Assembly: GCF_002234675.1 (NCBI RefSeq)
Contig: NC_019859.2
Coordinates: 30,541,434-30,605,433 of the forward strand
Source: Oryzias latipes
Taxonomy: Eukaryota > Chordata > Actinopteri > Beloniformes > Adrianichthyidae
Direction: 5' to 3'
Length of the DNA stretch: 64,000 bases
In this document: positions 1-18,400 of the stretch, piece after piece
Layout of the letters: each line of letters starts with the position of its first letter
Position numbering within the stretch: position 1 is the first letter of the stretch
Notes under the pieces: model-generated
Told to the model about the DNA's origin: nothing
Seen by the model: the letters and a program-made list of their open reading frames with translations, nothing else
Databases searched by the model: none
Made by a program: the position numbers and the translations under genes

Positions 1-675
1 TTGGCCTTTCCACTATTATATGTATATTAGCAGCTTGTGCTCATTGTGCATTAATTAACTATGGTTTGATATGCAAAGAGGGGGGGGTGAACACTGCAGG
101 GTTTACCTGGACACAGGTGTTGTCTGCACAGCTGTGTGACGGTGGGCCCACAGGAGTACGGCGCCCTTGAGGACAGCCGGGGACTGCGGATCAGAATGGA
201 TGGCTGCATTCCCTGCCATAAATTTACTGCTTCCCAACTATCTCATTCATCATACACACAGGCTCCTCCACACCTCCCACAGCACTACCCTCTGCTCTTC
301 ACTTGCAAATGCAGGCAGAGACGCAAAATCTGAGATAAGTGTATCAGCGGAATGGCCATGTGACAACGCTCGGCCTTCTGTTTCACCTTGGAATACATAG
401 ATTCATATGAATTGGGTGGGAAATGCAGCAACGGGCCTCTTTCATATCTTCCTCCCAGCTGGCCACAGTTTATTCCACAGTTTCCTGGGGTCTTTGTAGA
501 TACAGCGTCTGTCAGGGCGGCGCTGGGTGGCTGAATAAATCACATGGCTGGAAGATGCACCAAAGATCCTCTGCAACAGTGTGTGGAAACATAAAGAGGG
601 CTCTTGGTGTTTGAGCATCAGCAACATTTCCTCTTACCAGCAGAAGTATTTTGGCTTTGTTTTTCACACCATGGA

Positions 676-768
676 CTAGAATAGAATAGAATAGAATAGA
701 ATAGAATAGAATAGAATAGAATAGAATAGAATAGAATAGAATAGAATAGAATAGAATAGAATAGAATG
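676..768. repeat. (TAGAA)n microsatellite
   Basis: About 18 near-perfect pentamer units of TAGAA. The run is directly followed by a T-rich 'tttattgtcac' tail, a combination often seen at the 3' ends of fish LINE copies, so the microsatellite may have grown from a retroposon tail. Confidence 0.9.
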
Positions 769-881
769 CATTTATTGTCACTTAAGAGTCATGTACAGAT
801 TGAAAGCCATCACCATGTCAGTGCAAAAATGTCTTGAATATAGTAATTAAGTAAAAAAAATATACATTGCGAGTAAAGAAA

Positions 882-882
882 T

Positions 883-936
<54 letters not shown>

Positions 937-950
937 GGGGGGGGGGGGGG
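882..950. repeat. compound (CA)n-(TA)n-(G)n microsatellite
   Basis: A CA run of about 16 units passes into a TA run of about 12 units and then a G homopolymer of about 14. Long open frames across it are low-complexity artefacts. Confidence 0.9.
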
Positions 951-3196
951 TATGTGCGTGTGCGCTTAACATGAATAAAGACATCCTGGAGTTCAACAGG
1001 GCTTCTGCTGTTGTTTTTATTTTCTTTGTTTCTGATGCTTCTGTAGAGGGAGAGGGTGGATATTGTCTGCTGAAGCCCTTCCTTCCTTCAACTTTCACTA
1101 TAAATGCAAATAAAGGAGGGTTTGTAATCAAAAGATTTAATAAGTTTCTTTCCCGTTTTATCATATTTTTTGTAGAACAGCAAATCACAGAGCTTTTGTT
1201 TCTTTGGTTGAGTCTCTGCTGGAATCTTGATATCAAAACTCAATGTGTGAATTCATTCATCGGAAACTGTTTTGTTTCACCTCTACTTTCAATTTTCTAT
1301 CCGTCTGTGCTTTTTTTCTCTCTCTTCACCGTTGGGCAAAGTGATGCATGGAGGCAGCAAAATCTGTTTTCTTTCCACTGAATACGTGTGTCAAACTTTT
1401 ACTGTTATTTCACTTTATCAATTCTGCTATTTGTAAATCAATTATGATTAGTCCTGCTGGTTGCCAAGCCGCCCGGCTTGACTGCAGAATGAGAGTGGGT
1501 GGTGAGCTTGTGAAGAGACGCATCTCTACTGCCCTCAAGCGTCTGCTGAGGAGGCACAAAGAGGCCGGGCGCCATCTGTCACCCGCTGAACCGTGGCGAG
1601 CTCTGGGAGAAGTGATGCAGCAGCAAGTTCCCAGACTCTGATGATAAGTTTCTCAGTTTGCTGCCAGAATGGATGTGATGTTTGCACAAGGACCTATGCG
1701 ACCACCGAAAATCGCTTCCTTCATGCCAGACTCCACAGCAGTCAATTGCTTCGCTCAAGATGCATCACCATCCCAGCCAACAGGAGCGTCCATAACTCTG
1801 AAATCCAGCAGGAGTCTGGATGCACAGAGGCGCAAGCTGGCCTTAAAACTCAAATCAAAAATTGTTTTGACAAAATAAAAAACGTTAAAACCAACTGAAC
1901 ATTAAAACACAAATAATCTAATAAAATATAGACTTTTGGATTCATCAGTACCAATAAAAGGAAATTCAGTTTAGTTTTATAAGGATTAAATGATGGGAAG
2001 AATCAAAAGAATCGGAAATAAACTAAATTGAAGATCAATGGGGATGAAGCAGTAATTTCTAGGACTGATAAATTTTAAAATTGATTTCCATTATGATTCA
2101 CAACTTCAGTCGATTTTTCTTTAAATGCAATTAAATAAGAAAAAATGTAATTTTGATGAAAATGTGCTTTTTTACAATTAAAAATAAAAACTTTATCTAA
2201 ATAAAAAGGCTATTTATAAATAATATTATTTGTTCTAAGTAATTTTGAGTTGATTTAATAACAGAATCTTTTAAAATTCAGCTAAGATTATTTCATCTGC
2301 GAATAAAAAAAAAAATATATTTCAAACAATCTTTTTCTCAAAGTATTTTCATAAACTCATGGAAACATCCAGACTGCATTTTATTCTTTTGTTAAGCATT
2401 AATGCCCTCCCTCTCCTGTGATTCCTCTCCACCCATGTCCCTCAAACTTTATTTTCAGGAACCTGCAGGGTTTAGAAAACCCTGTTGGAGACATCTCTCA
2501 GAAGGGTTGGTGGTTTGATTTTGGGCCATCAAAATTGAAATGGAGGATAAGGAAAAGATTCATTAATCACATACAGCAGAGAAATGAAGGAAATTAAAAG
2601 TAACTGCAAAGTGACAATTCGCCAAATTTAACTTTTTCAGGTACTGTTAAGTCACTTTATGTACGAAGTTCCTGTAACCAAAAATAGAGAAGGATGACGT
2701 GTTAAAATGAAGTCTTCAAGGTTCTAAATCAGCTTTTTATATTCCTGCTGGCCTTCCCTTCTGCAATTCCAAACAGGAAATGGGAATCATGTCGGCTCTG
2801 CGTAGCTTCTGATCAAACCCATGTTTCCTCTTCCCTTCTAATCAACATGAGACTGGAGCAACAGAGGACAACGCCCAGATGACTGAAGGGCTTCCAGCTG
2901 TTAGGATAAACAAGGCAGCTGCTGATCAGTCAGGTCTGCATGTTGGACCTCCTTCACTCCAGGTCCAGGTCGTTTCTTGTCCAGAAGCATCTCACGACTA
3001 GCACCCATGCTGCGAATGTGGAACGCCAAACCTTTAACCCGTCAGATCATCTCCCACTAAATGAGACAGGCGTCTTTAAAAACAATTTCCAGCCTCCCAG
3101 ATTCTGAGGATTGTGGGTAATGTTTCAGACTGCCGCTCTCACGAGTCATCTTCACATAAGAAATCAGACACACGCCAGCAGCTTTTTCTGGTTGTT

Positions 3197-3202
3197 TTTA
3201 TT
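3197..3202 (-). terminator. rps15a: rps15a poly(A) signal AATAAA
   Basis: TTTATT on the plus strand reads AATAAA on the minus strand and lies 17 nt beyond the rps15a stop codon. A very short 3' UTR with a canonical hexamer is typical of vertebrate ribosomal protein genes. Confidence 0.75.
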
Positions 3203-3218
3203 TGCAGTTCTTTACATC

Positions 3219-8919
<5,701 letters not shown>

Positions 8920-9590
8920 TCATCAAGGCTACACACAATGACATTAGAAAGGAGAAGGCTAGTTCTCCTCAGGGACGTTTCTATCTCAGACTTCAATGTA
9001 ACTTCAGCACTACTTCGCTTAACATCTTCAAACTGGGGTAGGCCTGGGCGGCTCGATTGATAGTGAACATCTAAACAACCAAGTGATTTTGAAAAAATAA
9101 TTCAGAGATCGTATTTATTTCTATAATCCCCGCTTTAAACAAGCTCAAATTCATTGATGTCCACGCTGCAACTGAAGTTTCCTCGCTCTATGATGGAGCA
9201 CTAGCTTAGCCGGCTACACCGAAACGAAGAGCGTTTATTTCCCCACACACTGGCTAATGACGCCGTTACGGAGAAGAAGCCGCTTATCGCACACAATTTG
9301 ACAGACAGCAGAAAGGTTATTCTTCATTCCGGAAAAAACTGCACTGTATTCGAGGCGAAGCTTTAGCTTCACGGGGTGCGTGAGGGCACCGACTCCCAGG
9401 CCGAACAGAACTGGTGTGCGAACTTTATTGAACAAGTCTCCAAACATTCGATTATTAAATGAAACAATAATCATACAGAAAGAAAACTATGACATTTTGC
9501 TTCCACGTAGACCAACAAGCAACGTTTCTAACACTCTGATGCCTTAGATTCGTTGAAGATTAGGAGTAGTGTTAAAAATCGACATCTCAC

Positions 9591-9615
9591 CGGTTTTGCA
9601 ATATGGCGGAAAGAG
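9591..9615 (-). promoter_or_regulatory. rps15a: rps15a transcription start, TOP motif and 5' UTR exon
   Basis: On the minus strand the sequence CTCTTTCCGCC begins at 9615. A C followed by a pyrimidine run is the terminal oligopyrimidine motif that puts ribosomal protein mRNAs under mTOR/LARP1 control. The short exon ends at 9591 with a GTGAGA donor, so the first exon is about 25 nt and non-coding, and it splices to 8888. The start position is inferred from the motif. The overlapping CGCCAT is a plausible YY1-type element. Confidence 0.75.
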
Positions 9616-10154
9616 GAAGGAGATAGGAAGCGCTGTGCATTATGGGGGGAAAAAAATCAAAGATCCATGCATGAGTCAAGATGAAGCACCTCAGCTCTAA
9701 ATCACCCGATCATCTCGTTTTGTTTCGAAAGTAAAACTATAATGCAACAATTTAAACACAGATACTGCGTTTGAAATTTTATCAACCATTTAAAGACGAA
9801 CGTGGAGTTTAGCTGAATGTATTTTGGTAAAGGTATTTTAGCCCCCTGCAGCATTGTTGTCTTCAGTTCAAGAACACTGACATGATTTTGATTTAATTGG
9901 ATTCAATTGAAAATATATATATGAAAATATTCATATACAACAAGGTCAAACAAAGCCATAGACAAACAGTAAATCAAAACATAGAAAAGAAAATGATGAG
10001 ACAGAAACCTGCCTTTTTTTTTTACATGGTCACATTAAAATAATTTTAAAGAAATTCAAATGATGCTAAATAGAACATCTACAATGCAAAAGTAAAAAGA
10101 TGAAATAGTTGTCATGGCTTAATTATTTTCTCATGATAAATAAATTGACATTTG

Positions 10155-10304
<150 letters not shown>

Positions 10305-11035
10305 AATTTCTTGTTGCTTTCTGAATGCTTGAGACATACGCCATACATTGTTTTATCATAAATAAAACAAACTAAAGGCATATGTATGAATACCATAATT
10401 CCATAGCTTATGAAGAAATGTTTTACTATGAAAACAACTTTCCCCAGTGGACAATTAATATGTCCGTCCGTCCGCTCATATATCTGCTCCGCCAGACGGA
10501 CACACTGACGAGAATATCAGTTTTGTACATTATTTTGTTCTGTTAACTATATTATTTATGGGGATGAAATGCACAACATGCAAGGAAATTATATTATCTG
10601 GTTAAAATGTTACTTAAGATATTGTATAATTTGAGAAATCTGATAATGATTGGATACTTGGTGTGCGAGTTAACAAGGTCATTGATTTGATTGTGAGTTC
10701 CTCCTCTCTTGTCCACCGGCTCAGGATTTATGCTTTTAAATGTTTCATTTTCTGAGAATTTGCCATGTATTTCACAATTTTGTTTTTGTGAAATGTTGCA
10801 ATATCTGTGCTTAACAACAATGGGTAGCTGTAGGACAATTCACATTTTACACCAAAAATCTTTTTGTCCTGTGAAGCATATTGTTTGTAAGTTTTTGAAC
10901 GTCAAACAAATGCAGATTGAGTTAGACATCTACAAATGTGGCAGAAATAGGGATTCTGATAAAATTTGGGACATTTTATTTTTAATACAGTTTAAATATT
11001 TTATTGTTTATCAATGAAATACAAGTTAATTGTTT

Positions 11036-11180
11036 GAATGGTTCAGTTCGGTTCAGTTTAGTTTATTTGAAACACAAATGAAAAATCAACACAACACAGT
11101 GGTTTAAAAAAGACCTAAAACAATACAGTGTGCTTGAAAAGGAGTGGGTTGAAGAGAAATCTTGTCTGCTCCCACCCCTT
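11036..11180 (+). repeat. possible LINE/SINE 3' tail
   Basis: A segment with 'gtttagtttatttgaaaca' followed by 'aggagtgggttgaag' and 'ctcccaccccttttt' resembles the 3' ends of fish non-LTR elements that I recall. There is no second copy in this window, so the call is tentative. Confidence 0.35.
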
Positions 11181-12497
11181 TTTACAAAACCTGATGATGT
11201 GCGTATTCAATACGCGTATTGCTATTTACAGATAGGTACAAAAGATTCACGGTACAATTCTGCATGGCAACTGTGCAAAAGTGACATTTTTTGTTTTATT
11301 AATCACTTCTGGCCTTATAAAGTTCTATTAGTGACTTCTTGTAGGTTTTTTTAATACATGTGAACTTTTGGTTTGTTTTAAACCTTCATCCAATCCATTC
11401 CATAAATCCAAACCACAATTAGATAAACATATTTTCTTTTTTGTTGTTCGAATGCATTGCTTTTTGAAATTCTATTGTGTTTTTTAGATTGTAACATGGT
11501 TAATTATTTCACATTCATAATATACATTTAGAGTTGAGTAAAAACTAATAAAGACCAAAGCAAAACGATAGTTTACATTTTTTATTTTATGTATTTACAC
11601 TTACATGAGTTCAGCACTCCAAATGCTCAATAAAATAATGTAACATACATCTGTAAATGCAAAGTGTTCCAGCATAGATTCAGCAGGAAAACCTGTGTTT
11701 GGAAATGAAGAGAAAAGTAAAATAAACTGCCGGTTTTTCCTTCACTTTCCAGTAGAAGGAGTTCATAAAAGTGAGTGTTTTCCATTCAAAAGCCAGTTTC
11801 TCCAGCTGTATTTTATTTCCAATATATTATGGACTATAAAATTAAATAAGGTAGGCCTGAAATAGACCTAAGACCAAATGATACATCAACCAAATTCTTT
11901 TAGTTTTGCATGCATAAAAAATATGATTAAAGCTGTCAACTAGCATATATACTTGGCACAAAATTAGGAGCTAAATATGAAAAATGTCTCACAAACAAAG
12001 AAGTCTTTGATAAAGTGGTTAGAATCGTTGGATATTGTTTTTTGCCTGTTTTTCTAGTTTGCTAAATGATGGATCCGGTTCCTATTTGACAGAGCAAATG
12101 AATGAAATGTCAGGACATCTGTTGAGGACATCTGTTGCCTTAAAATTCTACTGACATGCTTTAGTTTTATAAAGTGGAGTCATCTGGATTAAGAGCTTCT
12201 TGTAGGTTGTTTCAGGCCAATCTTAAAAGCTGGAAGATCTTCAGGCTAAGCAGCTTTGCCCCTGCTTTCCTCTGACATTCACTTGGGGCCCATTTCAACG
12301 ACACAAACCCCCAGAGCCACACTCCCTCCAGCCTGATGTGGTCACAGATGGAGCTAACATGTGGAGCATAATGGAATGCTGAGCGGCACAAAATGTAGTA
12401 ACCAGACTTCTGTTGAATGTCCATGGTTACACTGAAATTGCATCACATCTTATTTTCATCCATTCACATTTCTGATGCTTCACTTCAGTCGCTCTGC

Positions 12498-15400
12498 TTA
12501 GCCACCATTGCTGACCATGCTGGCCAGAGAGTCTGCATCTCCCTGGGGATCCAAGCCCAGCTTCTGCAGGTCAAGACCCATGGCAACCAGCATCTGGAGC
12601 AGAGTGGCCTCCTGCTGGGTGGCCTGGTCCACCAAGGCTGGGCAGGTGGGGTTGCACTGAGGCCACTGGCAGGTGTCCACCAGGTGGAAAGGGCAGCCTT
12701 TGGCAGGGCTTCTGTTGTTGCGTGTTGCCTCCAGACTCCTGTCCCAGCAGTGCAGGGCACGGGGCAAAGTGGTGCCTTTGACTTGAAAACTCATCCATTC
12801 ACTGCAGGTCACAAATTGTGAAAAAAATTAACAGAAAACGTTTCTAATGGATTCTTTAGACGGAAAAGCTTTATAAAAGAAATGAAAGCAAAAAGCTGAC
12901 GAGAGAAAGATTACCTTTTGGTGATGACAGTGTGGGAAAGGCAGGACGGAGCAAAAACAGCCCTGGAAAAAGCAGACATGCGGACAAAATCCATCTTTGG
13001 TTGGTGGAGATGTGTGAACCGGATGGAGTTTGAGGCTGATAATTCAGCTGAGAACTCACGTGACACCTCTGAGGGAGTTTTTGAGCTCCAAACCCAGGTT
13101 CTGAATGTACTGCCACTGCTCATCAGAGAGGCTTTGTGCACCCATGTAGATGTTTTCCACCCGCAGCTGCTCCTCATCAAACAGCCACTGCACCACGAAC
13201 AGAGGCGCTGCAGGAAAAAACAAAGAATCCGCATCCAGAAAACCTCAAGTCCTGGTTCAGATGAAGGAACTTGTTCAGCAGTTACTCTTTTCTGAACTTG
13301 AAAGAAAGAAAATTTATTTAATAATGAAAATGAAATGGAGGATTAGCTTTGTCTAATCTAATAACAAAGAATAAATAGATTTTGCTGGTAAATTGACATA
13401 ACATTATCACCTTTAACCAAATTCAAAGTTCTTTACAGATTGCAGGACCTTCAACAGCATTTTCATGTTGTGCTGCAAACCGTCACCAATCATTAGTACG
13501 GAATCATTTGCTACGGATAGAACTGATGGAAAATGTAAAAAGTAACAGCAAATACTCTCAGACTGGGAAGAGTGGCTCTGTCATTCCTCTTCTTTGATTG
13601 TCTTCATCAATCTGTAAGAGGCTTAAACAATAACGCTGTAGGGGGCAGTGTTTGCACATTTATTCAGCTGGCACCTTTACACAAAGCATGATCTAGGGAA
13701 TCTAATTGAAGCCTTGAAAAAATATGTTTAATTTCTTAAAAAAACAAGAGAGTTATTTACTGCTTTCATTGGTGGGACAGCTATGTTTTTAATTTTATTT
13801 AAAAATAAATAAAATACATTGATAGGTGTGTTTGAGTCCCATCAGCAACAGTAGGACTGAAATACCCACATACAGTATAGTATTTACTCATTGATACAAA
13901 TAAACAAAGCACAAAAAAACATATACATTCTTTTTTTAAACAACAACAATTATTAGGAAATTATGAAAATAATAATTTATGGTAAGGTGAGGATAGGGAT
14001 GGATTTGGATTTAATGGCTTCTGGGGCCGAACTGGTACTTTTAAGGTGGAAGGTTTGTGGTTGTAAGCGGGTCCAGGAGAGGAAGAGTGGGGTTGATCCT
14101 ATCTCTAAACTAATTTGCTTGTTTTATATATATTTTTTATCTTGGTGTACAGAAGTTTTTTGTTACCAACTATGAAAAGGACCATAAAGATTGATGATTG
14201 GTTAAAATGGTTTCGGTCCCTAAACGGTGCTCGAATCTTTGCTTCAAATCAATCAATCAATCCTTTTTCCTAAAGCATTTAAGTGGAACAAAGCAGTGTC
14301 ACAGGGTGAAGAAGAGCGCATAAATGTGCCTGAGATGCTTTCTCTCATTCCTTCTGAAAGACACTGCGGCTCTACTCCATCCTCACACAAGCCTAAGTAA
14401 ACAGTGGGACAGTAACGATGACTCGACTGATCACTGAATCGATTTATCCAACGTTTTGATTTCTATCGTAAGCAAGTGGTTAATTGAATCTAATCAACTT
14501 GAGCCAATAAAAATTTGTTTCAAAAAAAGATAAATCGATCTATGATGTAATTTTGGAAAATACAGATTGGATTGAGACATGGTATGTTTATTTTAATAAA
14601 ATGTAAAACCGACCAAGAACCATCACAGTGGACATCAACACACATGTGATGCAGCAAAAACTGATCAGCCCATCATTCCAGTCCAATGTGTGGAAACACT
14701 TTGAGTTTAGTCAAGACATTTGACCATACAGTGTGCTAGAATGTTCTTATAATGTGCCTTTGGATTCTTTGGATGTGGAAAACGAACAGTGAGCTGAACT
14801 TTAGGAAACTAAAATGTGAATGAATTTGACATTAATTCTTGTTCACTTGTTTGTTCATACACATATTTAATTTACACTCGATTAACTTACAAGAAATCCA
14901 AGTAATCTTGAAAACTTCACCTGCACTGTTCAGTATGAGGTATTTATCTCTGAGTTACACTGGTTGAAGTTTTGGCCAAAGATGTCCTGGATCCATATTA
15001 AGTCACTAAATCGGATTGTTCAAAATGAACTAATATCAACTATGAATCATATCAACATCCACAAATGATGATATGAATCGAATCGTTGCTTTCGCTTCAC
15101 CTTCTGCATTTCTACTGAGGCCCCACTTCCTCACATCCCCACCCATTGCTATATGAGCCCGCCCACAAGTTCTGGAAAAGTAAAACGATTGGCTAGAATT
15201 GTAAAGCAAAACTGAATAGAAAACAAGCGATTGACATGTTTGAAACAAAGCACCAAAATCCAGATTTTCATACAGTACTCTTGAACTTAGCACCAAGTTT
15301 TGGTATCCATCACTGTTGTGAGGGTGGCTGAGGTTTGGACAATGATCGTTCAGGGGACAAATTGTTTTTCTCTATAAAAAAAAAGTTTCTCCTAAATCTC

Positions 15401-18400
15401 CATACCATCTCTACTTCTATCCAAAATGTCTTCAAACTCTCACTGACCGCAAGTCTCCATCAAACGCTCACATTTTGAATGGAGCCTTAGGGATTGATGT
15501 CATTGTAAAAACTCGCGGCACAATCTGAACCACTTCATGATTTATTCACGTGGTACAGCTGACCGTGAAGCTTTGGACATCATCATTTCCTGCACTTCTC
15601 CTAAATGAAGCAAGCTTCGATTCGCGCTCCACGGAAACTCTCCCTCCACTACTCGCCACATGCTTCAAAGCCTCAATACAGAACGTCACATCACTAGTAT
15701 GTGTGTTTAGATAAGAAATATTGATTTCCCTTTAAAATGTTTGTCGTTGGATGAACTCAGAGACAACAACGCTATATAGAAAGTTTTAAATTAACTGTAA
15801 GTAAAATGATTGGGGAGGATAACTGTTCTTGTGAGTGGCTAACATTATTTAATCATTATATTATTCAAATTTTAAAGGTAGTTTTGTGTCGTTTCTGTTT
15901 CTACGGCCCCCAGTTCAGCACAAAGATGCAACATTTCCAACTCACAGGTCAAGGTTGAATACAGTCTGTGACCAAAGAAGCACTGCCACTCCTCCCCCTT
16001 CTGATAGAGCTGCTGACATTGTTCTGGCACAGCCCCATTCCACAATCTGAAAAGTCAAGTTTACAGGAAACATGAAAAGATTAACCAAAAACAAGAGATT
16101 TAGAACAACAACGTTAATAAAAGCGGCTCCACCCACACTGTGTGATGCACTTCTTTACCTGAGCCCGTTCTTGATAGCATCTTCAGGAGAGCAGGAAACA
16201 GTCTCAGGGCAGTTGGTTGGTCTTTCCTTTTTACTCTCTAGAAACCAGCCAGAATCTACCAGACCTCGGACCTGAGCATCCGTACCAAGTTGTGCCAGCT
16301 GGCTGGCGACCCGCTCAATGTTTAGCAGCACACCGGTTCCTCCGGCACTGCAGCAGAACCGAGAAACCACGTGCAAATAAGCAGGGAAAGATTGGAGGAG
16401 TCTTCAGCACTCCAGGACGAGGCTTTCCAATAAATGCTATGTCACTAGTCATCCCAGATTGTTGTAAAACATTTAGTGCTGAAAAAAGAAGGCGCCAAAA
16501 TATGTGGCGTTCAATGTCAGCTCAAGGAATGGAGGTGGTCCAAAAAGTGACACGTAACAAGCAGCAGATGCACTGAAGCAGAAAAAGACTCACCTGGTGC
16601 CAGCCAGCATGATGACCTTGGCCATTTTGATTCCTTTGGGTATGAGATCTTTGATGACCTCGCGAATGATCAGAGAGCCCATGAAGGAATACTCAGCTGA
16701 ATGGAGAAGCAGAGAGATTAACAGGGAACAGGAAAATGGGAGTGAACAGACTTTTTTATTGCTGAAATCCTTACTCGTGTTTGTGTTTCTCTCTTTGATT
16801 TTGTCTCGTCCTTGTCGTTGTCTTGTAGGAGGGGTCGGAGCGGGACCGGTGCCGGTCCAGACATCACTGGAGCAGTACGGGATGAATCTGTGGGGATCAG
16901 AAACATTTATACGTGGACCCAAACATTTGGATTTGTTTTTCTCCACAAATTTCAAAGCTTTTAAGATCATCTTCTTTTTTGCTTTCTGACAAAAGCATTC
17001 CACAAGAAACTGAATTTCACCAACTCAGGGAAACATAGAGGGGTACACTTCAAAAAACAGGAAAATACTGGTAAAACTGCTTTTTGAAACCAGGAAGAAA
17101 TGTTGCTTTAACTTGCTTTAAAGATATTACTGCAAAATTTGGCTTAATGAAGGCAAAATGTGGGAAACGAATCTCTGCAAATAATGCTGGAAACGACGAG
17201 AAGGCATCTCGGAAAACTGGTTGCACCCTCGCCCCTTCAGTGTCTAGAGTATGTCCTAACTGTACTCGCCAAAAGGTCAACCCTCCAGATTTGAGGAAAA
17301 TAAAAAGATGCAAGCTTGCACACACAGGAATACTTACACACGGTTAGCATTGTACCAGTGTGGATTTTCCTCTGCTCGGGAAGACAGAATTCCAGTTCCT
17401 GCAAGACAACCAGCCTCAGCAAAGTGTCACCATGAATGTTTTCCATCCACATACAATAACCAGCCACTTTATTAGATACACCCTCCTGGTACCTGATTGG
17501 ACTCCCTTTTGCCTTCAGAATTACCTTAATCCTGGTGGCATAGATTCAACAAGGTACTCAAAACATTCCTCACGAAGTTTGTTCCACTTTACAAAATAGC
17601 ATCACGCTGTTGCTGCAGATTTGTTGGCTGCACATCTATGATGCCAATCTCCCGTTCCACCACATCCCCAGACCATCCACAGACCTGCCACTCACTGGAT
17701 ACTTTCTCTTTTCAGACCATTGTCTGTAAACTCTAGAGATGGTTGTGGGTTAAAATCCCAGTAGATCAGCAGTTTCTGAAACGCTCAGACCAGCCTGTCT
17801 GGTCATTTCAATCATCTTTCTTCTTCATTCTGATGCTCGGTTTGTACCACAGCAGATCGTTTTGACCATGACAACATGCCTAAATACACTGAGTTGCTGC
17901 CATGTGATTGGCTGATTAGAAATTTGAGTTACGAGCAGATGGACAGGTGTGCCTGTGAAGGTAGTGAGCTGACCAACCTGTTTTGATTTGGGGCCACACC
18001 GTTGAGCTCATTAGTCGAGGGACAGTTTGGTATCTTGCATCACAGCTCTCTTTGCTGTAGCAGCACCAGCCACCTAAAAATAATAGACTAGAGTTATTGA
18101 TGTGTGAAAGAGGAAGACCCGTTTTTAGCCCATCACTCTTGTGAGGAGGGAGAGGAAGATGCCCCTGCAGTCTGCTCTCGGGTCTAAATTTCTACTTCTT
18201 GATGATAGTTTGGACTGTCTTATGTTAGACTGTTTTGAAAAAAATCTTTTTCAAAACAATTTCACAAGTCAGACTTGAAGAGAGGCTGGTATCGTGGAAA
18301 ACCGAAACCATCGAACCTCCGTAGATTAAATGAATCCCTTTGACTCGGTTTTTTAAAACTTTGGATCAGGATTAAAGTGATCCAGATGACCAAATCCCTC

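Larger units (their letters stand above)
1..3190. other. intergenic DNA downstream of rps15a, no gene recognised
   Basis: I see no convincing exon here. The open frames are short, lack splice signals in register and match no family I know. The stretch contains two microsatellites (listed separately), an A/T-rich tract at about 1860-2360 and otherwise unremarkable sequence up to the rps15a poly(A) signal. Confidence 0.5.

Noticed and set aside
12485..12821. Plus-strand and alternative-frame open frames over 12417-12821
   Set aside because: They are shadows of the last notum coding exon, whose minus-strand frame matches Notum clearly.
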